The notes under the pieces were generated by a model. It did not search any database, was not told the DNA's origin, and was given only the letters and a program-made list of their open reading frames with translations. A DNA stretch of 64,000 nt from Pedococcus aerophilus (GTDB taxonomy: Bacteria > Actinomycetota > Actinomycetes > Actinomycetales > Dermatophilaceae), in contig NZ_BAAARN010000001.1 of the NCBI RefSeq assembly GCF_039532215.1, positions 621,036 to 685,035 of the forward strand. Direction: 5' to 3'. Numbering within the stretch: position 1 is the first letter of the stretch; each line of letters starts with the position of its first letter. Of the stretch, positions 52,378 to 61,059 are shown in pieces. The translations under genes were made by a program, and so were the position numbers.

Positions 52378-53295
52378 TCAGTCCAGGCCGAGGTTGCGGT
52401 GCACCTCGAGCGTCGCCGTCGAGCGGTTCATCGTGATGAAGTGCAGGCCCGGGGCACCCTCGCCGAGCATCCGGGTCGCGAGCTCCGTGGCGATCTGCAC
52501 GCCGACCTCGCGCGTCGCGGCCGGGTCGTCCGCCACGGCCTCGAGCCGCGACACGACAGCCGTGGGGAGCGGGGTCCCCATGAGCTGGGACATCCGGGCG
52601 ACCTGCTTGAAGTTCGTCACCGGCATCAGGCCGGGGGTGATCGGCAGCTCCGGTCGGCGGGCCGCGACGGCATCACGCAGCCGCAGGTAGCTCTCTGCGT
52701 CGAAGACCATCTGGGTGATGGCGAAGCTGGCCCCGGCATCGGCCTTGCGGACCATGATCTCGACGTCGTGCTCGAAGCTCGGCGAGGCGGGGTGGACGTC
52801 GGGGAAGGCCGCGACACCGATCGTGAAGTCCCCCAACGACTTCACGAGCGCGACGAGGTCGGTCGCGTGGTTGAGGCCTTCGGGGTGCGACACCCACTCG
52901 CCACCGGGGTCACCCGGCGGGTCGCCGCGCAGGGCGAGGATGTTGCGGACGCCCGAGGCGGCATACAGGCCCACGACCTGGCGCAGCGCACCGACGGATG
53001 CACCGACGCAGGTGAGGTGGGCCAGGGGCGTCAGGGTGGTCTCGCGGGCGATCCGCTCGGTCACGCGGACGGTGCGGTCCTGGTTCGAGCCACCGGCGCC
53101 GTACGTGACGGAGACGAAGTCGGGGCGCGCGGACTCGAGCCGACGGATGGCGTCCCAGAGCAGGGCCTCGCTCGCGTCGTCCTTGGGCGGGAAGAACTCG
53201 AAGCTCACCGACGGGGCGGGCGAGGAGAGCATGCCGGGGATCGACCGGGTCAGCTGAGCCGGCCGAGCAAGACGAGAGGGCTGCCCCAGTGCCAT
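52378..53295 (-). CDS. metF: methylenetetrahydrofolate reductase (MetF)
   Basis: 305 residues of the FAD-dependent TIM barrel that reduces methylene-THF to 5-methyl-THF for methionine. Landmarks: SFEFFPPKDDASEALLWDAI with the catalytic Glu, FVSVTYGAGGSNQDRTVRV, NILALRGDPPGD with the FAD/Asp site and FAITQMVFDAESY. ATG 53295 has TAGTCT 7 nt upstream and no SD. Divergent from the polyprenyl synthase gene. The M. tuberculosis neighbour of idsA2 is also MetF-like (Rv2172c). Confidence 0.95.
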   Translation of the reverse strand: MALGQPSRLARPAQLTRSIPGMLSSPAPSVSFEFFPPKDDASEALLWDAIRRLESARPDFVSVTYGAGGSNQDRTVRVTERIARETTLTPLAHLTCVGASVGALRQVVGLYAASGVRNILALRGDPPGDPGGEWVSHPEGLNHATDLVALVKSLGDFTIGVAAFPDVHPASPSFEHDVEIMVRKADAGASFAITQMVFDAESYLRLRDAVAARRPELPITPGLMPVTNFKQVARMSQLMGTPLPTAVVSRLEAVADDPAATREVGVQIATELATRMLGEGAPGLHFITMNRSTATLEVHRNLGLD

Positions 53296-53352
53296 GGCGG
53301 TGAGACTAGTCGAGGCCCCACGCCGTAGGCTCGGAGCCAGCACACGGTGAGA

Positions 53353-53374
53353 CACCACGGCCGCGGCCGTGGTG
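53353..53374. promoter_or_regulatory. 22-bp perfect GC-only-core palindrome between metF and the polyprenyl synthase gene
   Basis: 53353-53374 (CACCACGGCCG and its exact complement) is a perfect palindrome 60 bp before the polyprenyl synthase start. It could be an operator or an RNA hairpin in the leader. Confidence 0.5.
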
Positions 53375-53433
53375 GGACGGCGGGTGCTGACGAAGCCCAA
53401 CCATGACCGAGCAGGCCGCAACAGGAGGAGCGC

Positions 53434-54522
53434 GTGGTGGTCAGCCCCCTCGATGCCGCGCAGCTGCGTGAGCGCGTGCAACGGTGCGTCGACGACGTCC
53501 TCGTCCACCAGTCCACCGTCCTGGCCGAGGTCGGCCCCGACGCGCAGGAGCTGCTCGGCGCTGTGGCCCGTCTCCTCACCGGCGGCAAGCGGCTGCGTGC
53601 GGCCTTCCTCTACTGGGGGTACCGCAGCGCCGGACAGCCCGACTCCGACGCCGTCGTCCGGGTGGCCACGGCGATGGAGTTCTTCCAGGCTGCGGCCCTG
53701 ATCCACGACGACGTCATGGACGACAGCGACACCCGCCGCGGGATGCCCGCAGCGCACCGGTCCCTCGCGGCCCGGCACGAGCAGGAGTCCTGGTCCGGCG
53801 ACGCCGGACGGTTCGGGGTCGCGGGCGCGATCCTCGCCGGCAACCTGTGCCTCAACTGGACCGAGGAGCTCTACGCCACCTCGGGGCTGGACGCCCAGCA
53901 CCTCGCCCGCGGCCGCAAGGTCTTCGACCTCATGCGCACCCAGCTCATGGGCGGCCAGTTCCTCGACGTCGTCGAGTCGGTGCGGTCCTGGGACGGCATG
54001 CCGACGTCCGAGCGCATCGAGCGGGCCGAGCGGGTCATCCGGTTCAAGAGCGCGAAGTACACCGTCGAGCACCCGCTGCTCATCGGCGCGAGCGCCGGCG
54101 GCGTCGACGCCGACGACCTCGCCGCCCTGTCGCGCTACGGGCTCGACCTCGGCCAGGCGTTCCAGCTGCGCGACGACCTGCTCGGGGTGTTCGGCGACCC
54201 CGTGGCGACCGGCAAGCCAGCCGGCGACGACCTGCGCGAGGGCAAGCGGACCGTGCTCGTCGCCCATGCCCTCGCCGGGGCCGACGATGCTGGGCGAGAA
54301 CTGGTGGAGTCACGGCTCGGCGACCCCGCCCTCGACACGGACACGGTGGACCGGCTGCGCGAGGTGATCACCGCCAGCGGCGCGGTCGACGCGGTGGAGG
54401 CCGACATCGCCCGGCTGGCCGACTCGGCCCGTATGGCGCTGAAGTCGACGCGGTCGCTGGACCCCGACGCCGTCGCGGTGCTCGACCAGCTCATCGACAG
54501 CGCCACCACGCGGGAGCACTGA
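53434..54522 (+). CDS. polyprenyl (trans-isoprenyl) diphosphate synthase
   Basis: 362 residues. First Asp-rich motif DDVMDDSDTRRG with Mg ligands, second Asp-rich motif DDLLGVFGD, and the upstream GGKRLRAAFLYWG that binds IPP. The chain length of the product (GGPP or longer) cannot be fixed from sequence alone; the residues before the first motif (MEFFQAAALIH) favour a C20-type product weakly. AGGAGG precedes the GTG GTG start at 53434. Synteny with idsA2 (Rv2173). Confidence 0.9.
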   Translation: MVVSPLDAAQLRERVQRCVDDVLVHQSTVLAEVGPDAQELLGAVARLLTGGKRLRAAFLYWGYRSAGQPDSDAVVRVATAMEFFQAAALIHDDVMDDSDTRRGMPAAHRSLAARHEQESWSGDAGRFGVAGAILAGNLCLNWTEELYATSGLDAQHLARGRKVFDLMRTQLMGGQFLDVVESVRSWDGMPTSERIERAERVIRFKSAKYTVEHPLLIGASAGGVDADDLAALSRYGLDLGQAFQLRDDLLGVFGDPVATGKPAGDDLREGKRTVLVAHALAGADDAGRELVESRLGDPALDTDTVDRLREVITASGAVDAVEADIARLADSARMALKSTRSLDPDAVAVLDQLIDSATTREH

Positions 54523-54553
54523 CACCGCTCGCTGGGTGACGGGACAGCGAGCC

Positions 54554-54589
54554 GGTCCCGGGCGGCATACCGTCACGACCGCCGGGACC
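54554..54589. terminator. Terminator-like hairpin with GTATGCCG in the loop
   Basis: GGTCCCGGGCGG and its near-complement (one bulged G) flank a loop that holds GGCATACC. It lies 31 bp after the polyprenyl synthase stop and 30 bp before the convergent regulator ends, so it can terminate both. Confidence 0.6.
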
Positions 54590-54621
54590 AGCGCCGCAGG
54601 GACGAACGGGGCGAGGCCGAC

Positions 54622-55005
54622 CTAGAAGGCCTGCTCCATCGCGCGGCGACGCACCTCGGTCTTGAACCCGGCCGCGAGGTTGTCGACCGGCGTGCCGGGC
54701 ACGCGCAGGGTCGGGTCGGGGGTGAACAACCACTGGAGGATCTCCTCGTCACCCATCCCGCCGTCGGCGAGCACGGTGAAGGTGCCCCGCAGGTAGGGGT
54801 AGACCTCATCGAGGAGGAACTGCTCGGGCACCGCCACGACCCGGCGCTCGCCGATGCGGGCGCTCAGCAGCTCTCGCTCCTCGATGAGCCGGCGCACCCC
54901 GGACAGGGGGATGCCGAGCCGTTCGGCGATGTCTGGGACGGTCAGCCAGGACCCGACGAGGTCCTCCAGGGACGGCTCGGGCGAGGTGGGGGTCTGGTCG
55001 GTCAC
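54622..55005 (-). CDS. Rv2175c-family DNA-binding protein
   Basis: 127 residues: Ser/Thr/Pro-rich N-terminus (TDQTPTSPEPSLED), then a helix-turn-helix (LTVPDIAERLGIPLSGVRRLIEERELL) and a C-terminal dimer domain. In M. tuberculosis Rv2175c is phosphorylated by PknL on an N-terminal Thr, which lowers DNA binding; here the N-terminal threonines and the nearby PknL-like kinase fit the same pair. GTG start. A palindrome lies 36 bp upstream and may be its own operator (inference). Confidence 0.92.
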   Translation of the reverse strand: MTDQTPTSPEPSLEDLVGSWLTVPDIAERLGIPLSGVRRLIEERELLSARIGERRVVAVPEQFLLDEVYPYLRGTFTVLADGGMGDEEILQWLFTPDPTLRVPGTPVDNLAAGFKTEVRRRAMEQAF

Positions 55006-55040
55006 GAGGACAGCCTGCCAGCACGCGGGGGCATTGCAAA

Positions 55041-55054
55041 TTACATCGATGTAA
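55041..55054. promoter_or_regulatory. 14-bp perfect palindrome TTACATCGATGTAA
   Basis: It lies between the Rv2175c-like gene and the LysM gene in an AT-rich gap. A dimeric regulator binding here would control both genes. The helix-turn-helix protein next door is the obvious candidate. Confidence 0.6.
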
Positions 55055-55182
55055 GTCGATATGGGTGCGGGTGCGTGGTGTACCTTTCACTCTCGTCACA
55101 GTCGCCACACCCCTCACTTGAGCACCTTCTTCCTCTGCAGTCCCCCGCCCTGTCTGCGGTGGACGTCCCGAAAGGCACCACG

Positions 55183-56499
55183 ATGTCCCCAGTGATCGCT
55201 CCCGCGGCGCTCCCTTCGGCCTCGACACACGCGCCCACCGCGGTCGTCCAGAAGGCCAAGCCCGCCCCCCACGGCTGGACCTCGTACTCCGTCCGCAACG
55301 GCGACACGCTCGCCGCGATCGCCAGCCGGATCGGCACCACCACCGGTGTCCTCGTGGCACGCAACAAGCTGGCCGGCGGCGGGCACCACCTCTCGATCGG
55401 CCAGCACCTGTCGGTGCCGAGGTCCGCGGCCCAGGCCCGCGTCGACGCACACCGCGCCCGCGCAGCCTCCGCCGCACGCGCCGCAGCCATCGCCCGCAGC
55501 ACCTACGTCGTCCGCTCCGGCGACACCCTCGGTGGCATCGCGGCTCGCAAGGGCGTCTCGCTGGCGTCGCTGCTCAAGACCAACGGCCTGTCGGCCCGCT
55601 CGGTGCTGCAGATCGGCCAGAAGGTGCGCATCCCCGGCGCCGGGGCCGCGAGCGCGAGCCGCCCCTCGAGCAGCGGTGGCCTCTCGACCACCCGCTACAC
55701 GGTGCGCAGCGGCGACACCCTGAGCGGCATCGCGACCCGCACCCGGACCCCTCTGGCCACGCTCTACTCGCTCAACCACCTCAGCGGCCGCAGCGTCATC
55801 CACCCCGGGCAGAAACTGAAGGTCCGCGGCACCACGGCGGTGGCCAGCGCCTCGACGTCCGGCTACACCGTGCGCAGCGGCGACACCCTGAGCGGCATCG
55901 CAGCACGCCACGGCGTCTCCCTGGCGTCCCTGCTCAAGGCCAACCGGCTCGCCAACGCCAACCAGCTGTCCATCGGGCAGAAGCTCCGGGTGCCCGGGAA
56001 GAAGGCCTCGTCGGCGAGCAGCGCCAACACCTTCGCCGGTCGCACCTACCCGAGCTCGGTCGTCGGGGCGGCGAACCGCAACCGTGACGCCCTGGCGCAG
56101 GCGTCGGTCCCCAGCCGCAGCCAGACCCGCGACATGATCGTCGCCACCGCCCGCCGCCACGGCGTGGACCCGAGCCTGGCCCTGGCCGTCGCGTGGCAGG
56201 AGTCCGGCTGGAACCAGCGCCAGGTCTCGGTCGCGAACGCCATCGGCGTCATGCAGGTCATCCCGTCCTCGGGCGAGTGGGCCTCGCAGATGAGCGGCCA
56301 GAAGATCAACCTGCTGCGCACCCAGGACAACATCACCGCGGGGGTCGTCATCCTGCGGTCGCTGACCCGGTCGGCGAAGAACGTCGACCAGGCGATCGCC
56401 GGCTACTACCAGGGCCTCTACTCGGTGCAGCGCTACGGGATGTACGCCGACACCAAGGTCTACGTGAAGGCGATCAAGGCCCATCGCAGCCGGTTCTAG
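55183..56499 (+). CDS. LysM-domain lytic transglycosylase
   Basis: 438 residues from ATG 55183 (AAAGG upstream): four LysM domains at about 35-80, 107-150, 171-215 and 227-271, each opening with Y-x-V-R-x-G-D-T-L, then an SLT domain with HGVDPSLALAVAWQESGW, where Glu340 is the catalytic acid. It should bind and cleave peptidoglycan. No signal peptide is evident in either possible start; the longer frame from GTG 55075 adds 36 residues that also lack one, so secretion is unclear. Next to pknL. Confidence 0.85.
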   Translation: MSPVIAPAALPSASTHAPTAVVQKAKPAPHGWTSYSVRNGDTLAAIASRIGTTTGVLVARNKLAGGGHHLSIGQHLSVPRSAAQARVDAHRARAASAARAAAIARSTYVVRSGDTLGGIAARKGVSLASLLKTNGLSARSVLQIGQKVRIPGAGAASASRPSSSGGLSTTRYTVRSGDTLSGIATRTRTPLATLYSLNHLSGRSVIHPGQKLKVRGTTAVASASTSGYTVRSGDTLSGIAARHGVSLASLLKANRLANANQLSIGQKLRVPGKKASSASSANTFAGRTYPSSVVGAANRNRDALAQASVPSRSQTRDMIVATARRHGVDPSLALAVAWQESGWNQRQVSVANAIGVMQVIPSSGEWASQMSGQKINLLRTQDNITAGVVILRSLTRSAKNVDQAIAGYYQGLYSVQRYGMYADTKVYVKAIKAHRSRF

Positions 56500-56547
56500 G
56501 AGGGTTCGTGACGCCTCCCCCGGACCTGCCTGCATGAGTTGGCCAGA

Positions 56548-58542
56548 ATGACCTCCTACACTTTGCGGGTGTCTTCAGGTGTCACCGAGTCCTTGCTCGG
56601 CCGTGTGTTCGACGGGCGCTACCGCGTCCAGTCGCACATCGCCGACGGCGGAATGGCATCGGTCTACCTGGCCCTGGACACCCGTCTGGACCGCGACGTC
56701 GCCCTCAAGGTGCTGCGCCGCGACCTGGCCCGGGACGACGCGTTCGTCAGCCGGTTCCGCCGTGAGGCGCGCTCCGCAGCACGGTTGTCGCACCCCAACG
56801 TCGTGTCGGTCTTCGACCAGGGCGACGACGACGGCCACATGTTCCTCGCGATGGAGTACGTCCCCGGGCAGACCCTGCGCGAGGTGATGAAGGCGGAAGG
56901 ACCGCTCACCCCCCGCGCGGCCCTGGACATCATGGCGCCGGTCCTGCAGGCGCTCGGTGCCGCCCACCGTGCCGGGATCATCCACCGCGACGTCAAGCCC
57001 GAGAACATCATCCTGCGCGAGGACGACGGCACGGTGAAGGTCGCCGACTTCGGCCTCGCCCGTGCCGTGAGCAACCAGACCTCGCACTCCCAGACCGGCG
57101 TCCTGCTGGGCACCGTGGCCTACCTGTCGCCCGAGCAGGTCGAACGCGGCATCGCCGACGCCCGCAGCGACGTGTATGCCGCCGGCCTGATCCTCTTCGA
57201 GATGCTCACCGGCTCGAAGGCGTTCACCGGGGACACCCCGATCCACATCGCCTACCAGCACGTGCACAGCTCGGTGCCGGCCCCGTCCTCGCGGGTCACG
57301 ACCGTGCCCGCCGAGCTCGACGCCCTCGTGGCCCTGGCCACCTCGCGCGACCCCGACCAGCGACCGGCCGACGCCGGCGACTTCCTGGCGGAGGTGCGCA
57401 AGTCGCGGTCCATGCTCACCCCCACCGAGCTCGACCGTCGGCCCGAGGGCCCGTCCGCGGCCGGTCCCGGTGCGAGCACCATCGCCGTCGAGCGCACCAG
57501 CGCCCTGCCGGTCGAGGCCGGCCACGAGCCGCGACGGTCGCGTCCCATCGGACCCGTGGCGCTGCCGATGGACCACACCCCCACCGCACCGCCCGGACCC
57601 GACCCCTACCTCGAGGACCGGCACCGCGCGCTCGAGGGCCGGGTCGTCGATGACCGCCGTCGTGGCCCGTGGGGCTGGATCGTCGCGGCGCTGGCCGTCG
57701 CCCTGGTCGCCGGCGTCGCCGCCTGGTGGTTCCTCGCCGGGCCCGGGTCGCCGACCACGGTCCCCCGCGTGACCGGCCAGACGTACGAGCAGGCCCAGAG
57801 CGCCCTCACCACCTCGCACCTGTCCCCCGAGCGGGTCGACGCCTTCGACGAGACGATCCCCAAGGGTGTGGTCATCTCCACCGATCCCGGTGCCGGGACC
57901 GAGCTGCGTCGCAGCCAGGACGTCACCGTGACCGTGTCCAAGGGCCCGGAGCGGTATGCCGTGCCCCAGGTCGTGGGTGCCAGCGCCAACGAGGCCACGG
58001 CCCGGATCAAGGCGGAGAAACTCACCCTCGGCGACACCAAGCAGGCATTCAGCGAGACGGTCGACGCGGGCCTGGTCATCAGCGTCAGCCCCAAGGAGGG
58101 CTCGTCCCTCAAGCGGGGCACCAAGGTCTCCCTCGTCGTGAGCAAGGGGCGCCAGCCGATCGAGGTCACCGACTTCACCGGCAAGCCCGCCGACGACGCC
58201 GTCCGGGACCTGACGGGCAAGGGCCTCGAGGTCGACGCCACCAGGCAGGAGAACGACGACACCGTCCCGAAGGGCAGCGTCATCTCCCAGAGCCCGTCGA
58301 GCGGCACGCTGTTCAAGGGAGACAAGGTCACCCTCGTCGTCTCCAAGGGGCCGGTCCTGATCAAGGTCCCGGACGTGCAGGGCAAGCAGGAGGCCGAGGC
58401 CCGCAAGATCCTCGAGGACGCCGGCTTCAAGGTCGCCGTCGAACGCTTCATGGGTGGGATCTTCGGCACCGTCCGCAGCCAGAACCCCGCTGCCGGCAGC
58501 GAGCAGCCCAAGGACACCACCGTCACCCTCGTCGTCGTCTGA
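56548..58542 (+). CDS. pknL: Ser/Thr protein kinase with four PASTA domains (PknL-like)
   Basis: About 664 residues. The kinase domain is intact: Gly-loop IADGGMASVY, Lys54 (ALKVLRRDL), Asp148 in HRDVKPEN, Asp167 in DFGLARAVSN, and a Thr/Ser-rich activation loop before GTVAYLSPEQ. A Pro-rich linker and one membrane helix (about 377-399) lead to four extracellular PASTA repeats, which sense muropeptides or lipid II. The position matches PknL (Rv2176), which lacks PASTA, so this is closer to PknB in architecture. Start is ATG 56548 or GTG 56569, the latter 6 nt after TACACT. Confidence 0.88.
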   Translation: MTSYTLRVSSGVTESLLGRVFDGRYRVQSHIADGGMASVYLALDTRLDRDVALKVLRRDLARDDAFVSRFRREARSAARLSHPNVVSVFDQGDDDGHMFLAMEYVPGQTLREVMKAEGPLTPRAALDIMAPVLQALGAAHRAGIIHRDVKPENIILREDDGTVKVADFGLARAVSNQTSHSQTGVLLGTVAYLSPEQVERGIADARSDVYAAGLILFEMLTGSKAFTGDTPIHIAYQHVHSSVPAPSSRVTTVPAELDALVALATSRDPDQRPADAGDFLAEVRKSRSMLTPTELDRRPEGPSAAGPGASTIAVERTSALPVEAGHEPRRSRPIGPVALPMDHTPTAPPGPDPYLEDRHRALEGRVVDDRRRGPWGWIVAALAVALVAGVAAWWFLAGPGSPTTVPRVTGQTYEQAQSALTTSHLSPERVDAFDETIPKGVVISTDPGAGTELRRSQDVTVTVSKGPERYAVPQVVGASANEATARIKAEKLTLGDTKQAFSETVDAGLVISVSPKEGSSLKRGTKVSLVVSKGRQPIEVTDFTGKPADDAVRDLTGKGLEVDATRQENDDTVPKGSVISQSPSSGTLFKGDKVTLVVSKGPVLIKVPDVQGKQEAEARKILEDAGFKVAVERFMGGIFGTVRSQNPAAGSEQPKDTTVTLVVV

Positions 58543-58589
58543 CGACCACCGAACGACGACCACCGACAGACGAGCTGACCGGCCCACCC

Positions 58590-59504
58590 GTGCGGACCCT
58601 GCCCGCGAGTCGCCTCGCCACCCTGCTCCTCATCGCCGTCACCGCGGTGTGGGGCTCGACGTTCTTCCTCATCCGCGACCTCGTCGAGCACGTGCCGTCG
58701 GCCGACTTCCTGGCCGTGCGGTTCGCCATCGCCGCGGTCGTCATGGCTGTCGTTTTCCGTCGACAGACCCTGGCGCTGACCCGGCGCGAGGTGCTGATCG
58801 GTGTCGGGCTCGGGGTGCTGTACGGCTTGGCCCAGCTGCTCCAGACCGTCGGCCTCGAGCACACCGACGCATCGGTGTCCGGCTTCGTGACGGGGACCTA
58901 CGTCGTGCTCACCCCGGTCCTCGGCGCGGTGCTGCTCCGCGACCGCATACCCGGCTCCACCTGGTTGGCCGTCGGGCTCGCGACGGTGGGGCTGGGAGTC
59001 CTCTCCCTGCGCGGGATGACGATGGGTTTCGGGGAGGCGGTGACCCTGGCTGCGGCGGTGCTCTACGCCTTGCACATCATCGGGCTGGGCCGGTACTCGA
59101 CGGCGGCTTCCGCGACGGGCCTGGCCACAGTGCAGGCGTTCGTCATCACGGCGGTGACCTTCGTCGGCGCGGTGCCGGACGGCATCACGCTCCCCCAGGA
59201 CGGCGGGCAGTGGGCGTCACTGCTCTACATGGCCCTCATCGCCGGAGCCGTCGCCCTCTGGTCGCAGACGTGGGCGCAGTCGCACATGCCGGCCACCCGG
59301 GCCGCCATCGTCATGACCATGGAGCCGGTGTTCGCCGCGTTCTTCGCCGTCCTGCTCGGTGGTGAGTCCCTGACCGCGCGCATGCTGCTCGGTGGTGGCC
59401 TCGTGCTCACCGCGATGTATGTCGTCGAGATCCTCGGGCGGCGGTCCCCCGGCGCCACCGCGGAGGAGGATAGACCGGCGGAGCTGCTGCACCACGAGGT
59501 CTGA
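58590..59504 (+). CDS. DMT-superfamily (EamA) exporter
   Basis: A 304-residue ten-helix transporter with two EamA repeats (the first begins LATLLLIAVTAVWGSTFFLIRDL). Substrate unknown; drug/metabolite or amino acid export. GTG 58590 is set by family length, because the open frame upstream is the pknL shadow. No SD is obvious. It follows pknL by 47 bp and may be read from the same transcript. The tail is acidic. Confidence 0.85.
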   Translation: MRTLPASRLATLLLIAVTAVWGSTFFLIRDLVEHVPSADFLAVRFAIAAVVMAVVFRRQTLALTRREVLIGVGLGVLYGLAQLLQTVGLEHTDASVSGFVTGTYVVLTPVLGAVLLRDRIPGSTWLAVGLATVGLGVLSLRGMTMGFGEAVTLAAAVLYALHIIGLGRYSTAASATGLATVQAFVITAVTFVGAVPDGITLPQDGGQWASLLYMALIAGAVALWSQTWAQSHMPATRAAIVMTMEPVFAAFFAVLLGGESLTARMLLGGGLVLTAMYVVEILGRRSPGATAEEDRPAELLHHEV

Positions 59505-59529
59505 GGCAGCCGGCAGCAGTCCGGGTCCC

Positions 59530-59889
59530 TCAGAACTCGTCGACGGGGCGGATCTCGACGACCGGGTGGGCCCGCGTCAGCACCCGGGCGGCCTCGGTGA
59601 GCGCGTCGTGGTCGTCGCACGTCACGATGTAGAAGCCCGAGAGCTGTTCGACGGTCTCCGCGAACGGACCCTCGGTGACCACCGTGTCCGTCGGGGCGGA
59701 CCCGCGGCGGATCGTGCGGGCCCTGCTGCTGTGGGTGAGCCCGGCACCCCCGACCACGGCACCGCCACTCGCCTTGAGCAGCTGCACGAACTCGGCGTCG
59801 GTGTCGAACGTGGCCTGGTGCTCGGCCTCCGAAGCGGCCTCCCACTGCGCCTCGTCGTCGGCGGGGAAGAGTACGACGTACTCGGTCAT
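59530..59889 (-). CDS. YCII-related (DGPF) domain protein
   Basis: 119 residues with the YciI-like ferredoxin fold: MTEYVVLFPADDEAQWEAAS, and the EGPFAETVEQLSGFYIVTCDD segment (DGPF motif variant). These proteins are often encoded beside ECF sigma factors, but none is adjacent here, and their function is unproven. AAAGGA lies 6 nt before ATG 59889. The frame beyond 59889 is not supported. Confidence 0.85.
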   Translation of the reverse strand: MTEYVVLFPADDEAQWEAASEAEHQATFDTDAEFVQLLKASGGAVVGGAGLTHSSRARTIRRGSAPTDTVVTEGPFAETVEQLSGFYIVTCDDHDALTEAARVLTRAHPVVEIRPVDEF

Positions 59890-59995
59890 CGCATGTCCTT
59901 TCTGTGGTGGTCTGCACCAGGGTGACGAGCGACACCCTCCCAGATCGACAGCGGTGCACACTTTTCCCTCGGGTCGGGCCACCACCAGGACACAG

Positions 59996-60033
59996 GGGTG
60001 CCAGGGGCGCGGCACTCTTCGCCCCTGGCACCC
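59996..60033. terminator. 14-bp perfect hairpin downstream of the secreted-protein gene
   Basis: The arms 59996-60009 and 60020-60033 are exact complements with a 10-nt loop, 47 bp after the secreted-protein stop. It should terminate that gene before the YCII promoter. Confidence 0.8.
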
Positions 60034-60079
60034 GTCGACGGCGGCTCTGCACTGTGATCCGCCCCGAGGTCGAGGCGGT

Positions 60080-60418
60080 CTACGGCTCCTCGCCGCCGCC
60101 TGCGAGGAAGCCGCTGTGCCCGTTGCAGGAGTCGCCGGGCTGGAAGCCGGACGCCTTGAGGTCGGCAGGGGTCGCCCCTGCTGCACGCTCGGCCTGCTGC
60201 ACGTGGCCCCAGTTCTGCGGAGGCGCTCCCCCCGGTCCGGGGAACCCTGCCCCGTCGCCGTCCTCGAGGCCGGAGAAGGCGCAGATGGAGTTGGCATGGG
60301 CAGGGCCCTGGGCAGGCTTGCCGTTGCCGGTGATCTCCCCGGCACTCGCCGCCGACATCCCGACGAGAACGATGACCCCGGCGGCCGCCGGGACGATGAT
60401 CAGGCGCGTGAGGCGCAT
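60080..60418 (-). CDS. Secreted small protein, unknown family
   Basis: 112 residues. A Sec signal peptide (MRLTRLIIVPAAAG..., hydrophobic core, probable cut after ASA, near residue 26) leads to a Gly/Pro-rich mature part with one Cys in SICAFSG and another in GDSCNGHSG, a possible disulfide. GGGAG lies 8 nt before ATG 60418. I recognise it only as a conserved secreted actinobacterial protein; the function is not known. Confidence 0.8.
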   Translation of the reverse strand: MRLTRLIIVPAAAGVIVLVGMSAASAGEITGNGKPAQGPAHANSICAFSGLEDGDGAGFPGPGGAPPQNWGHVQQAERAAGATPADLKASGFQPGDSCNGHSGFLAGGGEEP

Positions 60419-60615
60419 GGGTGGCTCCCTTCGGTGGTGGACAGCCGCCCTGCAGCCAGCGCGGCTCCTGTCGACGCTAGGACCCCGGCCCGGCACGCCG
60501 CCTCCACCGACACCATGACCATCGCTAGAACATCTGCGGTGATTGACGATTCGTCGTGCAGACGCGTGTCCGACCCATCACACGATGTCGCGACATTCTG
60601 TCGACGGGCAGGCGG

Positions 60616-61002
60616 TCAGAACGCGGCGCCCTTCCGCCACGCCATCTCCTGGAGCTCGAACGAGTTGCCGTCGGGGTCGGCGAAGTTCGCGCCCAGCACG
60701 CCGCCACCGAAGTCGTGGACCTCACCGACCTCCACCCCTCGACCGATGAGCTCGGCGCGCGCCGCTGCCACGTCCTCGACGGCCAGGTGCACGCCTCGGA
60801 TGCTTCCCGGGACACCGCGGTAGACGTCGAGCCCGGTGCCGACGCCGATCGAGCAGCTCGACCCCTCGGGGGTGAACTGGACGACCCGGACACCCTCGCT
60901 CGGCGTGACGTCGAAGTCCTTGGTGAAACCGAGCCGGTCGACGTAGAAGCTGATGGCCCGGTCCACGTCCGAGACCGGCAGGGGGATCAGTTCCAGCTTC
61001 AT
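60616..61002 (-). CDS. VOC family protein (glyoxalase superfamily)
   Basis: 128 residues with the VOC pattern: MKLELIPLPVSDVDRAISFYVDRLGFTKDFDV, then VVQFTPEGSSCSIGVG and FADPDGNSFELQEM with the metal Glu at the C-terminus. Substrate unknown. ATG 61002 gives the typical start; the weak GAGAGG lies 13 nt upstream. The second VOC gene of the window (see 49086) is only distantly similar in sequence. Confidence 0.85.
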   Translation of the reverse strand: MKLELIPLPVSDVDRAISFYVDRLGFTKDFDVTPSEGVRVVQFTPEGSSCSIGVGTGLDVYRGVPGSIRGVHLAVEDVAAARAELIGRGVEVGEVHDFGGGVLGANFADPDGNSFELQEMAWRKGAAF

Positions 61003-61059
61003 CTGCACGGTCGTGCCTCTCGTGGCGGGGTGTCGTCGCCGCGATCCTGCCACGGACGG

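Noticed and set aside
54622-55005. Excisionase-like protein of a mobile element
   Set aside because: The helix-turn-helix resembles it, but the size and gene order match the chromosomal Rv2175c family.
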